A stretch of 15,200 nt of DNA from Cruorifilaria tuberocauda. Its lineage: Eukaryota > Nematoda > Chromadorea > Rhabditida > Onchocercidae. How positions within the stretch are numbered: the stretch's first letter is position 1; every line of letters starts with the position of its first letter. The translations under genes were made by a program, and so were the position numbers. The stretch is from positions 1 through 15,200 of the forward strand of contig JABVXU010000916.1 in assembly GCA_013365365.1 (NCBI GenBank). The letters run 5' to 3'. Below, one piece after another: positions 1 through 8,389 of this stretch. The notes under the pieces were generated by a model. The model had not been told where the DNA came from and searched no databases. It saw only the letters and a list, made by a program, of their open reading frames with translations.

Positions 1-420
1 TAATACACTTTTGTTTTTTTTTTTTAAAATTAATCTGTAAATATTTTTATGATTTTCAATTATCAATATAGCAATATGATAACTTATATATGAAAATGAT
101 AGTAGTAATTTTACTTTCCATAAAAAGTAAGTAATAGAGAATAAAACTAATTACTAATATGATAACTTGTATATAAAAATAAAAACGAATAAAAAGTAAT
201 GTTTACTCTTTTTAAATTTGAAAATTAAAATATAATTTTTACCTTAACATATTTCTGTTTTTTAAAAATTATTCTATAAAATAATACAGGACATGTTATC
301 GATTTCCAATTATCAGTATTGCTATACAATAACTTATATATGAAAATAAGAAGTAAAATTATAACAGTAATTTTACTTGGCGCAAAGAAATAGAAAATGC
401 CTTTGAGAATAAAAAAGTGA
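1..420. repeat. Diverged duplicated AT-rich segment (about 245 bp apart)
   Basis: A block around 50-115 (ATTTTCAATTATCAATAT, then AACTTATATATGAAAA, then GTAATTTTACTT) recurs in diverged form around 297-378 (ATTTCCAATTATCAGTAT, AACTTATATATGAAAA, GTAATTTTACTT). A shorter partial copy (ACTAATATGATAACTTGTATA) lies near 153. This indicates an old tandem duplication with a spacing near 245 bp. No gene is apparent. The minus strand is open for about 70 codons across 225-440, but it is hydrophobic, has no start and no splice logic, and overlaps the repeat. Confidence 0.55.
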
Positions 421-600
421 TGAGAAATTACAGTAGGAAATGAAAAGTATATAAAAACTTCTATAAATAAAGATTATTGATTTTATTATTTAATAACTAT
501 TCAATTATTGATTTTATTAATTAATCTTTTATTACTGCTAAGGTAATAAGTAATAGATAGCACGATATTTATCTAGCTTTTTTCTTGAATATTTTGACGT
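421..600. other. AT-rich non-coding DNA
   Basis: Nothing recognisable beyond short direct repeats such as TTGATTTTATTA near 478 and 506. Confidence 0.5.
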
Positions 601-609
601 AAGTTTTAA

Positions 610-895
610 AGTTATTTCATAAGTTATATATAAATTGTAAGTATAATTGTAATAAGTAATTATAATAAGTAAATAAGTGAAAATGTAAAATGTAAATAAG
701 TATACGTGTGAGAAACGTGTAATATTTGTACTGTATTTGTTTAATATATATTTGTATAAGTTATTTGTATCTTCATAAGTTATATATAAATTATCAGATA
801 AATTATAAGTAATTCTAAATAAGTAAAAGTATGAACTGTAAATAAGTATACATGTAAGTATACTTGTATTTTTATAATACATATTTGTACAAGTT
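610..895. repeat. Tandem duplication, period about 150-157 bp
   Basis: CATAAGTTATATATAAATT occurs near 618 and again near 775. GTAAATAAGTATAC occurs near 691 and 839. ATATTTGTA(T/C)AAGTTATTT ends both copies (near 749 and 883). The minus-strand open frame across this block (538-882) is rich in Tyr, Ile, Leu and Asn, has no domain, and follows from the AT-rich duplication, so it is not called as a gene. Confidence 0.6.
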
Positions 896-1907
896 ATTTA
901 TTGCATAGTATTATTACGATAATGACAAAAGAGTAATAATTTAGTGATAATTTTTGATAGTGATAATTTTATCAATTTTATCAATTTCATCTATATAATT
1001 GGATGCTAAATAATACGAAACGGTAATTTAATTAATCAATTTTACTTATATTAATAAACAGTAAATAATGTGATAATTTAATTAATAATGTGCTAATTTA
1101 ATTAATTTTAAATTTTAACGAAACGAACAATAAGTAAATAATATGAGACAATAACAATTTCGCTAACAATAATGATTTGAACAACAAATAAAACAGAGAG
1201 CTATTAAATTGGTCTAATCAGTAGTACTTGAAAATTTTAATTTAAAATTAATAATTCTAATCAAGTACTTATAAATGATCAACTAGTTACAAACAATCAA
1301 ATAGTTACAAATGATAAATCAATAATAATTAACTACTTATAAATGATAAATTAAATATTTCTAAATAACGAATTTCTCCTAACTTATCAATTATTCAATT
1401 AATTTCCTCTAATTTATCGATTATTCAATTAAATTGAGTGTTCAATTAATTTGATATTTTAACTTAGTATAATAATAACATTTTTACATTAAAATTCATG
1501 AGTCATATGATTGAATTGGAGAAATTAGCATTTCAATGGTTAGAAATAATTTTAATGAACTTTTTTTTTGGAATAAAAATTTGAAATTTAGCTTCAATGG
1601 AAGCTAAACAATCTGTGCACTCATTTAAATTTTCTTTTTGTTTTTTTCTTTCATAAAATATTTGAAATTTTTATTACAAAAACGAAAAAAAAAAGGAAAA
1701 GAATCATTCTAATAAAAATAAAAAATATTTCACATAGTCTATAATCAAAATATGAATTTTATCAAAGTAAACATCTAATCAGAATGAAAAAATGAAAAAA
1801 AACAAAAAAAAAACTCAAAAACAGAAGCGCAAAAAATTGATGAATAACAAATGGAAAAGAAGAAAGAAAAGTTTCATTCTATGATAATTTATCAGAAGGA
1901 ATTTAAT
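896..1907. other. AT-rich non-coding DNA with short direct repeats
   Basis: TGATAATTT occurs several times near 940-1090. ACTACTTATAAATGATAAAT-like units with related (A)AGTTACAAA(C/T) words recur at 1265-1350. (A/T)CTTATC(A/G)ATTATTCAATTAA is doubled near 1382 and 1412. A short plus-strand frame from ATG 1498 is open for 28 codons but shows no convincing splice sites. No gene is supported. Confidence 0.45.
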
Positions 1908-2288
1908 CGAATTGAATTGAAATGAATTGAATTGAAATGAAATGAATTGAATTGAAATGAATTGAAATGAAATGAAATGAATTGAAATGAAATGAAATGA
2001 ATTGAAATGAAATGAAATGAAATGAATTGAATTGAAATGAATTGAATTGAAATGAATTGAATTGAAATGAAATGAATTGAAATGAATTGAATTGAAATGA
2101 AATGAATTGAAATGAATTGAATTGAAATGAAATGAATTGAAATGAAATGAATTGAAATGAAATGAATTGAAATGAAATGAATTGAATTGAAATGAAATGA
2201 AATGAAATGAAATGAATTGAAATCAAATGAATTGAAGTGAAATGAAATGAAATAAAATAGAATGGAAAGGATTGAAATGAAATAAAAT
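1908..2288. repeat. Pentanucleotide satellite of AATGA and ATTGA units
   Basis: About 75 uninterrupted 5-bp units, each either AATGA or ATTGA (differing only at the second base), with decay at the right edge (AATCA, AGTGA, AATAA, AATGG, AAAGG from about 2221). Writing A for AATGA and B for ATTGA, positions 2056-2145 read BBAABA three times in a row, which is a 30-bp higher-order unit. 15-bp ABA units follow. Both long minus-strand open frames here consist of Phe, Ile, Ser, His, Gln and Asn repeats created by the satellite and should not be annotated as proteins. Confidence 0.97.
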
Positions 2289-2380
2289 ATAATTTTTGTT
2301 TGTTGTGTGAAGAGTTGTTGTAACACTTCAACGAAAACGAGAAATGCTTTAAAAAGTTTTTTGAAGTACAAAATGAAAAA

Positions 2381-2425
2381 GGAAAGAGAGAGAGAGAGAG
2401 AGGGAAGGAGAAGGAAAGAAAGAGG

Positions 2426-2453
<28 letters not shown>
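2381..2453. repeat. (GA)n polypurine microsatellite
   Basis: Pure purine tract of GA units with GGGA and GGAAA interruptions on the plus strand. The plus-strand open frame through it (2307-2531) begins at a GTG rather than an ATG and is mostly alternating Arg and Glu encoded by the tract. The 70 bases to its left, between satellite and GA tract, are less AT-rich and open on both strands, but lack convincing splice sites. Confidence 0.95.
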
Positions 2454-2458
<5 letters not shown>

Positions 2459-2501
2459 GAAGCTGTTGAAATTTAAACTAGAAAATTTGAATTCTTTTTT
2501 A

Positions 2502-2548
2502 AATCATGATAAAGATCATGATAAAAAATAAATCATGATAAAATCATG
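2502..2548. repeat. Four short direct repeats of ATCATGATAAA
   Basis: The word ATCATGATAAA, or a one-base variant of it, appears four times in 47 bases (AAATCATGATAAAG, ATCATGATAAAAA, AATCATGATAAAA, ATCATGGTAAG). Each copy contains the inverted core ATCATGAT and a GATAA motif. Confidence 0.85.
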
Positions 2549-3025
2549 GTAAGAATTTTTATTATTCATTATTTTTCATCGATGCTATCATTTAATAATG
2601 ATATGCGGATAAATATATATTTGCTTATTTCATTTCTGCTTATCAGTTTATCATTTCGTATACTATTGATTAATTTATTATCATTAAGATATTTTTATGT
2701 ATCGCATTACTTTGTGTTTGATTATATCCGACCATACTTCCCTTATTTCATTAAAACTTTTTTCAAACTTCATTATCATAACTTTTTAATATTTAAACTT
2801 ATTGATTGAGTCGATTGATATTAACTGATCAAACGAAACGATTAGAAATAACTGATCGGAATACAGGTTAAGTTAAATTATTAATTCAACAGTATATCAA
2901 TATATCAATTGAACAATATGAAATTGCGTTTTAGCAAGGATAAATATCAAAATACCTTATTAACAAGTAATGTTATCATTGATTGAAAACGTGATCAAAT
3001 TACTTAAATGTACTTATAAAAATAC
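2549..3025. other. AT-rich non-coding DNA
   Basis: A plus-strand frame at 2546-2809 (87 codons) is rich in Phe, Ile, Leu, Tyr and Ser, as expected of random AT-rich DNA, and has no recognisable motif. The sequence has repeated ACTGATC and GATAA words (2826, 2850). No gene is supported. Confidence 0.4.
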
Positions 3026-3027
3026 TA

Positions 3028-3180
3028 ATGAAAAAATTAAAATTGAAATCGATCGATATTTTCTTTATTGCTTATGTTACTAGCTAACTTATCATATACG
3101 ATAATTAGGCTTGATAATAATTATAATAAAAAAATTTTAATTGAAATCAGCTTGGTATTTCCTTTATTGCTTTATTGTTA
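3028..3180. repeat. Tandem duplication, period about 96 bp
   Basis: Copy one runs from AAAAAATTAAAATTGAAATC through TATTTTCTTTATTGCTTATG (near 3030). Copy two runs from AAAAAATTTTAATTGAAATC through GTATTTCCTTTATTGCTTTA (near 3127). Both are followed by a TTATCA-rich stretch. The divergence suggests an old event. Confidence 0.75.
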
Positions 3181-3840
3181 TATTATCTTATCAACTATCA
3201 AATATGATATCACATTAAGCTTATCACATTAAGCATAATAATAAATTGAAAAGATGAAAATTTTGAATTTTAAATAATAACAAAAATTCTCTGAGATTCT
3301 TTCGAGAGTTAAATTTCAATTTTCACACACAAACAAAATAGTTTGGATCAAATTACTACTTGACTGTAAAAATTTCACTCATTTAAATCCGATAATAGAA
3401 CTACTCAAATGATAAGAGCTGATAATGTTTTGTTAAATTATATGGTGAATATCAGCTAGAAATTTTAACAGAGAGAATTAACTTTCAATTTCAAAATAAA
3501 CAATGAAATGATGATGAAAATTTTCGAATAATAGTATTATCAGCAATAATCATAATACTATCATAATATTATCAGCTTATCATTTGCAATTAATTCTAAT
3601 TGATTAATTATATAAATTTCGTTAACTGTTGTATATCAGACTCTATATTTTTATCAGTAATTGCTGATCGATTTCAAACTGACTGATAAAATTTTACTTT
3701 ATTTTTTTAATTTTAATTACTATCCCATTTTATTTCCCATTATTTGTTCATATTTGATTAAATTTATTAATCATTAACAATTATTTTAAAATTTTCAAAT
3801 TTATTTGTTTGTAATTACAACTGATAAATATTTGAATAAA
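3181..3840. other. AT-rich non-coding DNA with many TTATCA/TGATAA words
   Basis: No gene is supported. ACTGATAA words appear near 3682 and 3820, and their reverse complement TTATCAGT near 3651. A weak minus-strand exon-like piece (3363-3316) follows a TTTTTACAG acceptor and reads 15 codons to a stop; it is too short to call. Confidence 0.4.
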
Positions 3841-3841
3841 T

Positions 3842-3960
3842 TTATTGATCAGTGGAAGTGATTTAATCAATTTATGATCAATGGAAGTGATTTTAAAAAG
3901 AAACTAAACAATCAATATTAATGAATTTACGATCAATGGAAATGATTTTTAAAAAATACT
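3842..3960. repeat. Short degenerate tandem repeat
   Basis: The word GATCA(A/G)TGGAA(G/A)TGATTT recurs three times (near 3848, 3878 and 3932), with ATTTA(T/C)(T)GATCA immediately to its left in each copy. Confidence 0.8.
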
Positions 3961-4182
3961 AAAAACTCAATAATTTAAATCTTTGAGAAAAAAGCGAATT
4001 TAAATTTATTCTAAACGATTTAATTCGTTGCAAAAAGTTTTTCTTCTTTTTTTTTTTGCTAACAATTTCTTATTTTATTTGCATAGAAGTTTTTGCAAAA
4101 TCAAATTTTTCTTCCAAAAAAAAAAAAAATTAGACGAATGAATTCGATATTTAAAATAAAGTTTGCGAAAAGAAAGTGGAAG
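3961..4182. other. AT-rich non-coding DNA with homopolymer runs
   Basis: Contains runs of T near 4045 and of A near 4117, flanked by inverted AAATTT-type words. No gene is seen. Confidence 0.4.
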
Positions 4183-4221
4183 ACAGAGAGAGGGAGAGGG
4201 AGAAGAGAGAGAGAAAAGAGA
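4183..4221. repeat. (GA)n polypurine microsatellite
   Basis: GA, GGGA and AAGA units on the plus strand. It lies about 335 bases before a CT tract of opposite polarity (4556-4612), so the two could pair as distant inverted arms. Confidence 0.9.
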
Positions 4222-4555
4222 ATTTTGAAGTAAACGACGATAATTTCTTCATATCTTTTTCTTTCTTTCTCTTTTTCTTTTTTTGTTTTTCACTGATAAA
4301 TATTTAATCAGTAAATTAAAAATAAAAAAAAAGAGACGAAAGATTATTTGATAAGAATTTTAAAATAAACAAAAACATAAATCAATCAAAAAAAATATTA
4401 CTGTAAATAAATGAAAAAATCAATAAGAAAATATATAGAAAAAAATACTTGATTTAAAGTATTGATTATTATTGATCGATAATATTATTGATTGAAGTGA
4501 AATTAATGAAAAGATTTGATTGAAAAAATTCCCTTTTCTTCTTGTTCCTTTCTTA
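4222..4555. other. AT-rich non-coding DNA
   Basis: A CTTTTTCTTTCTTTCTC pyrimidine run lies near 4253-4284 and CACTGATAAATATT near 4290. No gene is seen. Confidence 0.4.
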
Positions 4556-4612
4556 CCTCTCTCTTTCTCTCTCTATCTCTCTCTCTCTCTCTCTTTCTAT
4601 CTCTCTCTGTCT
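4556..4612. repeat. (CT)n polypyrimidine microsatellite
   Basis: CT repeats with CTTT and CTAT interruptions on the plus strand, opposite in polarity to the GA tracts on either side. The minus-strand open frame at 4503-4934 owes its Arg/Glu-rich end to this tract and its hydrophobic start to the repeat at 4840-5035. Confidence 0.93.
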
Positions 4613-4839
4613 TCTTATTTTTATAAGAAAAAAGATTATTACATAAAATAAAAAAATAAAAAAAATATAAAAAGAACCAATAAAAAAGAAGAAGAAGACT
4701 ATTAAAAGTTTTTGAAATCAAATTTACTTTTGAAAAGTAAAGATCAATGAATGATGGAGAGAGGAATGAGAAAAAAAAAAGTTGAAGGAAATATACAAAT
4801 GATTTACTTCCTGTTTTGAATGGAAGAAAAGTTAGAAAA

Positions 4840-5035
4840 AGAAATGAGCCAAGGAATGAAATGGAGGAAAATGTGTAAATAAGCCAAGGAATGAAGTGGT
4901 AAAAAGGAATAAGTAAAGGAAAAGAATCAACCATGGAATTAAATGGAAGAAAAGGGATAAGTAAAAGAATGAAAAAGATGAAAAGTAATGAGCCAAGGAA
5001 TTAGATGGAGGAAAAAAGGAATGAGCCAAGCAATG
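4840..5035. repeat. Purine-rich degenerate repeat (GAGCCAAGGAATGARATGGAGG)
   Basis: Variants of GCCAAGGAATGAAATGG occur near 4847, 4882, 4990 and 5024, with a more diverged copy (ACCATGGAATTAAATGG) near 4930. They are separated by A/G-rich spacers of unequal length. The two minus-strand open frames over this block are rich in Phe, Ser, Leu and Pro repeats and are repeat artefacts. Confidence 0.8.
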
Positions 5036-5036
5036 A

Positions 5037-5111
5037 GAATTATCACAAGAAGGAAATGTTGAAAGGATAAACGATGATGTGATGTATCATCGAGTATATA
5101 ATGTACACAAA
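5037..5111 (+). CDS. Possible coding exon, plus strand (weak)
   Basis: After a TGA at 5034, this frame reads 25 codons of balanced composition (ELSQEGNVERINDD, then VMYHRVYNVHK) and ends at a possible donor AAA|GTAGTT in phase 0. The next plausible acceptor, GCTTACAG at 5293-5300, opens the segment at 5301 in the same phase. The implied 189-base intron would hold the (GA)n and (CTA)n tracts. No family is recognised. The left edge is undefined: possible AG acceptors lie at 5049-5053, and an in-frame ATG is at 5082. Against the call, the donor is not consensus and the adjacent repeat is purine-rich, which favours charged residues by chance. Confidence 0.2.
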
Positions 5112-5152
5112 GTAGTTAAACTTTCTCTTTGCTTTTCAGTTTTACTGCAAAA

Positions 5153-5156
<4 letters not shown>

Positions 5157-5210
<54 letters not shown>

Positions 5211-5217
5211 AGAGAGA
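5157..5217. repeat. (GA)n polypurine microsatellite
   Basis: About 21 uninterrupted GA units, then GGGAGAGGGAGAGAGAGA, preceded at 5132-5139 by a CTTTTCAG acceptor-like sequence. The plus-strand frame at 5079-5273 is mainly Arg-Glu from this tract and poly-Thr from the next one. Confidence 0.97.
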
Positions 5218-5246
5218 TAGTTACAGCTAAAGTGACGTTGATTAAT

Positions 5247-5269
5247 ACTACTACTACTACTACTACTAG
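5247..5269. repeat. (CTA)n trinucleotide microsatellite
   Basis: About seven CTA/ACT units following AATA, ending in GTTAG. They translate to poly-Thr in one frame. Confidence 0.95.
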
Positions 5270-5300
5270 TTAGTACTATTATCACTAATACTGCTTACAG

Positions 5301-5408
5301 ATATTGCTAATACGAAGCAATGAGGAGGTGGAAAGAAGAAGGAAAAGCATTTTAAAATATAATTTATTATTTAGAGAGGAAAAAAATAGAGAAAAGGAAT
5401 ATGAATGA
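5301..5408 (+). CDS. Possible terminal coding exon, plus strand (weak)
   Basis: The segment follows TACTGCTTACAG, a reasonable acceptor, and reads 35 codons to TGA: ILLIRSNEEVERRRKS, then an aliphatic/aromatic stretch, then a charged tail (REEKNREKEYE). The phase (0) matches the possible exon ending at 5111. The Arg/Glu/Lys-rich tail could form a short helix or coiled coil, but could equally reflect purine-rich DNA. The minus strand is also open here (5285-5467), Phe/Ser/Leu-rich, and is the less protein-like reading. Function unknown. Confidence 0.2.
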   Translation: MLLIRSNEEVERRRKSILKYNLLFREEKNREKEYE

Positions 5409-5469
5409 AATTTGTTTAAATTACTCAAATAATGACAGGAAAATAAAGTTGAGAAAAAGGACAACAAAA

Positions 5470-5890
5470 GGAAGTAATAGATTTTGAGTAAAATGGGTAA
5501 AATGAATAATGTAAGTTGATAAAGTGAAGTGGATAAATGAATAGATAAAGATAAAATGAATAAAGTAAGATGAAAATAAATAAAGTAAGTGCATGAAGTA
5601 AGGAGTAAAATGAATAAAGTAAGTAAGTTGATAAAATGAACGAAATAATAAAATGAATAAAATGAGATAAATAAAGTAGATAAATGAATAGGTAAAGATA
5701 AAATGAATAAAATAGGGTGAAAATTAATAAAGTAAGTGAATAAAGTAAAGAGTAAAATGAATGAAGTAAGTGAAATTTCGAGTAAAATGGTAAAATAAAT
5801 AAAATTTTGGTTAAAATAAGTAAAATGAGTAAAATTTTCTGAGTGAAATGAGTAAAATTTTGAGTAAAATGAATTTGAAAAATTTCGAAT
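5470..5890. repeat. Degenerate tandem repeat of (AG)TAAAATGAATAAAGTAAG
   Basis: Words such as AGTAAAATGAATAAAGTAAG and GATAAA(A)TGAATA recur throughout, with larger duplicated blocks: GTAGATAAATGAATAGGTAAAGATAAAATG near 5685 resembles GTGGATAAATGAATAGATAAAGATAAAATG near 5528, a spacing of about 157 bp. The minus-strand open frame of 164 codons is a His/Phe/Ile/Leu/Ser/Tyr-rich reading of the repeat, not a protein. Confidence 0.85.
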
Positions 5891-6149
5891 AAAATAAATT
5901 TAGTGCTTTTGCTTATCATATTGGAATTTTTATACTTGATAGAAGAAACGATCAGTTGATAAGTGAAAAAGTAATCAATAATTTCAAATCAGATAATTTG
6001 TGAAGGATCACTGGAAATTTTAGATTTTTAAATTTATAAATAAGAAATTTAATTTTAATGGTATTTAAAAAGTTGATCATAATGATTGATATTTATCAAT
6101 TGTATTACTGTAGAAGTTATCAGGTTTGCTAAATTAAATGCTAAATTAC
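5891..6149. other. AT-rich DNA flanking the mitochondrial insertion
   Basis: A plus-strand frame at about 5890-6003 looks protein-like in its middle (ILDRRNDQLISEKVINNF) and ends in TGA. It is built on the CGATCAGTTGATAAG word common in this window and lacks a good acceptor, so it is not called. Confidence 0.35.
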
Positions 6150-6320
6150 ACTAAGTACTGCCAAAACAACAAATATCAACCAGGACTAGACAACTCAAAA
6201 CGAATAATTATAGACAAAATAAAACCTCCAAGACCAACCTAATATCTTATAACAGTATAATAAGTACCAATAACCTTATGATTCACACTATTAATAAACC
6301 TTTTACTAAAAAAAAATTAC
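6150..6320 (-). pseudogene. cox1: Nuclear copy of the mitochondrial cox1 5' end (NUMT)
   Basis: Read on the minus strand with the invertebrate mitochondrial code, this segment gives SKSFINSVNHKVIGT, then YYTVISY, a stop (TAG, plus 6239-6241), then VGLGGFILSIIIRFELSSPG. It continues W (TGA), YLLFWQYLV and then loses the match near 6150. The landmarks NHK.IGT..Y and the IIR.EL..PG block are the first membrane segment of cytochrome c oxidase subunit I. Spacing between NHK and SPG is the same as I recall for nematode COX1 (35 residues, no gap). The stop sits where COX1 normally has Trp, consistent with one G-to-A change. The C/A-rich plus strand also differs sharply in base use from its surroundings. 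It represents roughly residues 5-60 of about 520, so it cannot make a working enzyme. The mitochondrial outline is clear; the exact ends and species are not. Confidence 0.85.
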
Positions 6321-6810
6321 CAAAAAATGGTATGCTAATATCAGAAATCAGTAATTTGATTTATTGAAATATCTTTTTTCAATTTAATTTTGAAATAATA
6401 AATTTTGTTTCGAAATTCATCATTTCACATTTCATATTTATATTTAATAGTATTTATTTATAAAAATTACTTTCATTAAAAAGAATTCGAATGACACTTT
6501 TGCTTCGTTCTCTTCTGTAATTCGAATAATTAAATTGAATAATTGAGTAATTGAATAATTAGATACATATTTGAATAGAATAAATTGGAAATGCATTAAA
6601 TATATTAAATGAATTTAATATATTCAAAGAATGCACGTTAATTAATTGAAGCTTTAATTTTATGGAATTTAATTTATGGAAAAAAAAGTTTTTTTCATTT
6701 TGAATAATACAAATAATTTAGTGTTTTAGACTAAATTTTTGGAATTATCGATCTTTCCAGTCATATTTTACTTCCTTATTATGTTTTTAGTAATTAAAAG
6801 CTTTACTTCT
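6321..6810. other. AT-rich non-coding DNA
   Basis: Contains ATTGAATAATTGAGTAATTGAATAATTAG-type short repeats (6534-6562) and TTCGAAT words. A TTCGTTCTCTTCTGTAATTC patch at 6505-6524 is less AT-rich, but its possible donor phase does not match the exon at 6814. No gene is supported. Confidence 0.4.
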
Positions 6811-6813
6811 TAG

Positions 6814-6899
6814 CCTCGGTTACTTGTGAATTAAGTCAAGCGTATGAATTGATACGAAGAAAAAAAGCACAAAGTAATTTATCAAAATATCAAACTTAA
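6814..6899 (+). CDS. Possible terminal coding exon, plus strand
   Basis: The sequence CTTTACTTCTTAG ending at 6813 is a good T-rich acceptor. The following exon starts with two bases completing a codon (phase 1) and reads SVTCELSQAYELIRRKK, then AQSNLSKYQT, to TAA at 6897-6899. G+C in its first 45 bases is visibly higher than in its surroundings. The motif LSQAYELIRRKK vaguely resembles the helix after the catalytic loop of dual-specificity phosphatases, but the match is short and no catalytic CX5R motif lies in the window, so no function is assigned. No upstream exon of matching phase was found. AATAAA-like signals occur near 7131 and 7267. The minus strand has a competing donor-like GTAACC at 6819-6824. 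Confidence 0.3.
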
Positions 6900-7329
6900 A
6901 AATTTAAAAATTTTCTTAGGTCTTTTTTGAAGCAAAATTTCAAGATGATCGAGAAGATAATTACTAGCTATAATTTGTTCAATTAATTGTTGCTAATTAA
7001 TAGCTATTTTAGTAATAATCAATGATAAGGAAAAATAATGAAGTGATAAGTAATTAGTGATAAGTAATTAGAAATAAGATAAAGAAGCTTTTATCATTTT
7101 TTTTCTAAAATAATTTGTTTAGCTAAAAAATGAATAAATTATTTATATATAATATCTTCGTCTGTGATAATTCAAACTTTTCTTTTTTATAATTTTAAAT
7201 TATTTCAAAGTTTATTTTACATAGCATTATTGCTATTGTAGTGATATGATAAAAATATAATGATTTGATAAATAAAAGATAAAAGATAAAGTAAGTATTT
7301 ATTCATATTCCAATTCATATTCCTATATT
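6900..7329. other. AT-rich non-coding DNA
   Basis: Direct repeats of AGTGATAAGTAATTAG lie near 7040-7070 and AAAAGATAAA words near 7275. An AATAAA hexamer near 7267 could serve the exon ending at 6899. No gene is seen. Confidence 0.4.
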
Positions 7330-8035
7330 CCATCCTATATCACTTTAAGTGTTACTACTTTGATAGTGATGAAGATTACATTATTGTTATCAGTCATTAA
7401 AGTTATATCACTATCAGCTTCACTGTTAATCATATTACTTTGAGTAATATAGAGTAATACTTTACTTTATCTAATTTTTAGATCAATTGCCATAGTACGA
7501 GAAAGTTTATCAAATAAACTTTTTGAAAATCACTTTATCACTATCAAGCATTATTAGTTATATCACTAATGGTGTTACTGTTACTTCGTATTACTTTGTA
7601 TTAGTCAAAATGATATGGCTGATAATAATAGATTACTTTATATTACCTTATTTTTTTTAAAAGACATTCAAAAAAAATTTTCGAGAATTTACTTTGTTAC
7701 TATCAGTTATATCACTATCAATTACATCATTTTGACAAAATATAAGGTAATATAAAGTAATCTTAGACACTGTCAGTCATATCATCCTAATATAAAGTAG
7801 TAGAAGTAATTCTAGATCAGTTACCGTAGTTTAAAAGATATATCAAAAGAAATTTTTGGAAAATTCATTTTATCACTACCAATCATATCACTACCGGTAT
7901 CATTATCAGTCATACAATTATAAGGTAATATAAAGTAATCGATCATTATCAGCCATATCATTTTGACTAATATAAGGTAATATGAAGTAATCTTAGATCA
8001 ATCATCATAGTCTAAAAGATACATAGCAAAAAAAA
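7330..8035. repeat. Diverged tandem repeat, period about 160-180 bp
   Basis: Units share the order: TTATCACTATCA and ATATCACT words, TAATATAAGGTAATATAAAGTAATC, AGATCA...CATAGT, (T)TTAAAAGATATATCAAAA, AAATTTT.GA.AATT, then again TTATCAC. AGATCA anchors lie near 7480, 7814 and 7995, and the TTTAAAAGA(C/T)AT..CAAAA anchor near 7657, 7830 and 8012. About four units with many small differences indicate an old array. There is no open frame or transposase trace inside it, so I cannot tell satellite from degenerate element. Confidence 0.75.
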
Positions 8036-8056
8036 GAAAGAACTATTGAAAATTTA

Positions 8057-8059
<3 letters not shown>

Positions 8060-8093
<34 letters not shown>

Positions 8094-8102
8094 AGAAAGA
8101 GA
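8060..8102. repeat. (GA)n polypurine microsatellite
   Basis: About 14 GA units followed by GGGAGGGAGAAAGAGA, located directly at the end of the tandem array at 7330-8035. Confidence 0.95.
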
Positions 8103-8389
8103 AAATTTCTTATCTGTTATCAGTATTGAAAGTATTATCAGCTAATGGATATGCTATTAACGATTAATTATGGCACAAATGTGATGAAAATTAATTATCT
8201 CTTAGATTTAGTTGTGAAAAAGATTTAAATTTAAATTTCGTAAAACTATTAAAAGAGTTTTATTTAGTTTTGTGTAAAAATTCAACAATTTTCTCGACTG
8301 CAAATCAAAATTCGATTATCGATTAGACTGATATGCAATCATCCTATCTTTGATTATTTTAAACAAAAAAGCTTTAATTTGCAAAAATT
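8103..8389. other. AT-rich non-coding DNA
   Basis: No coding signal. The ATTTAAATTTAAATTT run near 8222 is a short palindrome. Confidence 0.4.

Noticed and set aside
225..440. About 70 codons open on the minus strand without an ATG
   Set aside because: One such stretch is expected by chance in a window this size, and the segment is part of a diverged duplication.
1892..2371. Two long minus-strand reading frames (about 140-160 codons) across the satellite
   Set aside because: They are translations of the AATGA/ATTGA repeat and change with frame only in phase. There is no non-repeat domain.
2307..2531. Plus-strand Arg/Glu-rich reading frame
   Set aside because: It starts at GTG and is dominated by the GA microsatellite.
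2546..2809. Plus-strand 87-codon hydrophobic frame
   Set aside because: Residue use (Phe, Ile, Leu, Tyr) is what random AT-rich DNA gives. No motif, no splice or promoter support.
3316..3363. Minus-strand exon-like piece after TTTTTACAG (15 codons to a stop)
   Set aside because: The acceptor is excellent but the open stretch is too short, and no partner donor was identified.
4503..5029. Overlapping minus-strand frames rich in Phe, Ser, Leu and Pro
   Set aside because: They cover the CT tract and the purine-rich degenerate repeat at 4840-5035.
5425..5919. Minus-strand 164-codon frame with periodic His/Tyr/Leu/Phe
   Set aside because: It follows the degenerate TAAAATGAATAAAGTAAG repeat exactly.
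5890..6003. Plus-strand frame containing ILDRRNDQLISEKVINNF
   Set aside because: Protein-like, but built on a word (CGATCAGTTGATAAG) that is common in this window, with no good acceptor and only a weak donor.
7330..8035. Degenerate transposable element
   Set aside because: The array shows tandem structure only; no terminal inverted repeats, target duplications or transposase/reverse-transcriptase motifs were seen.
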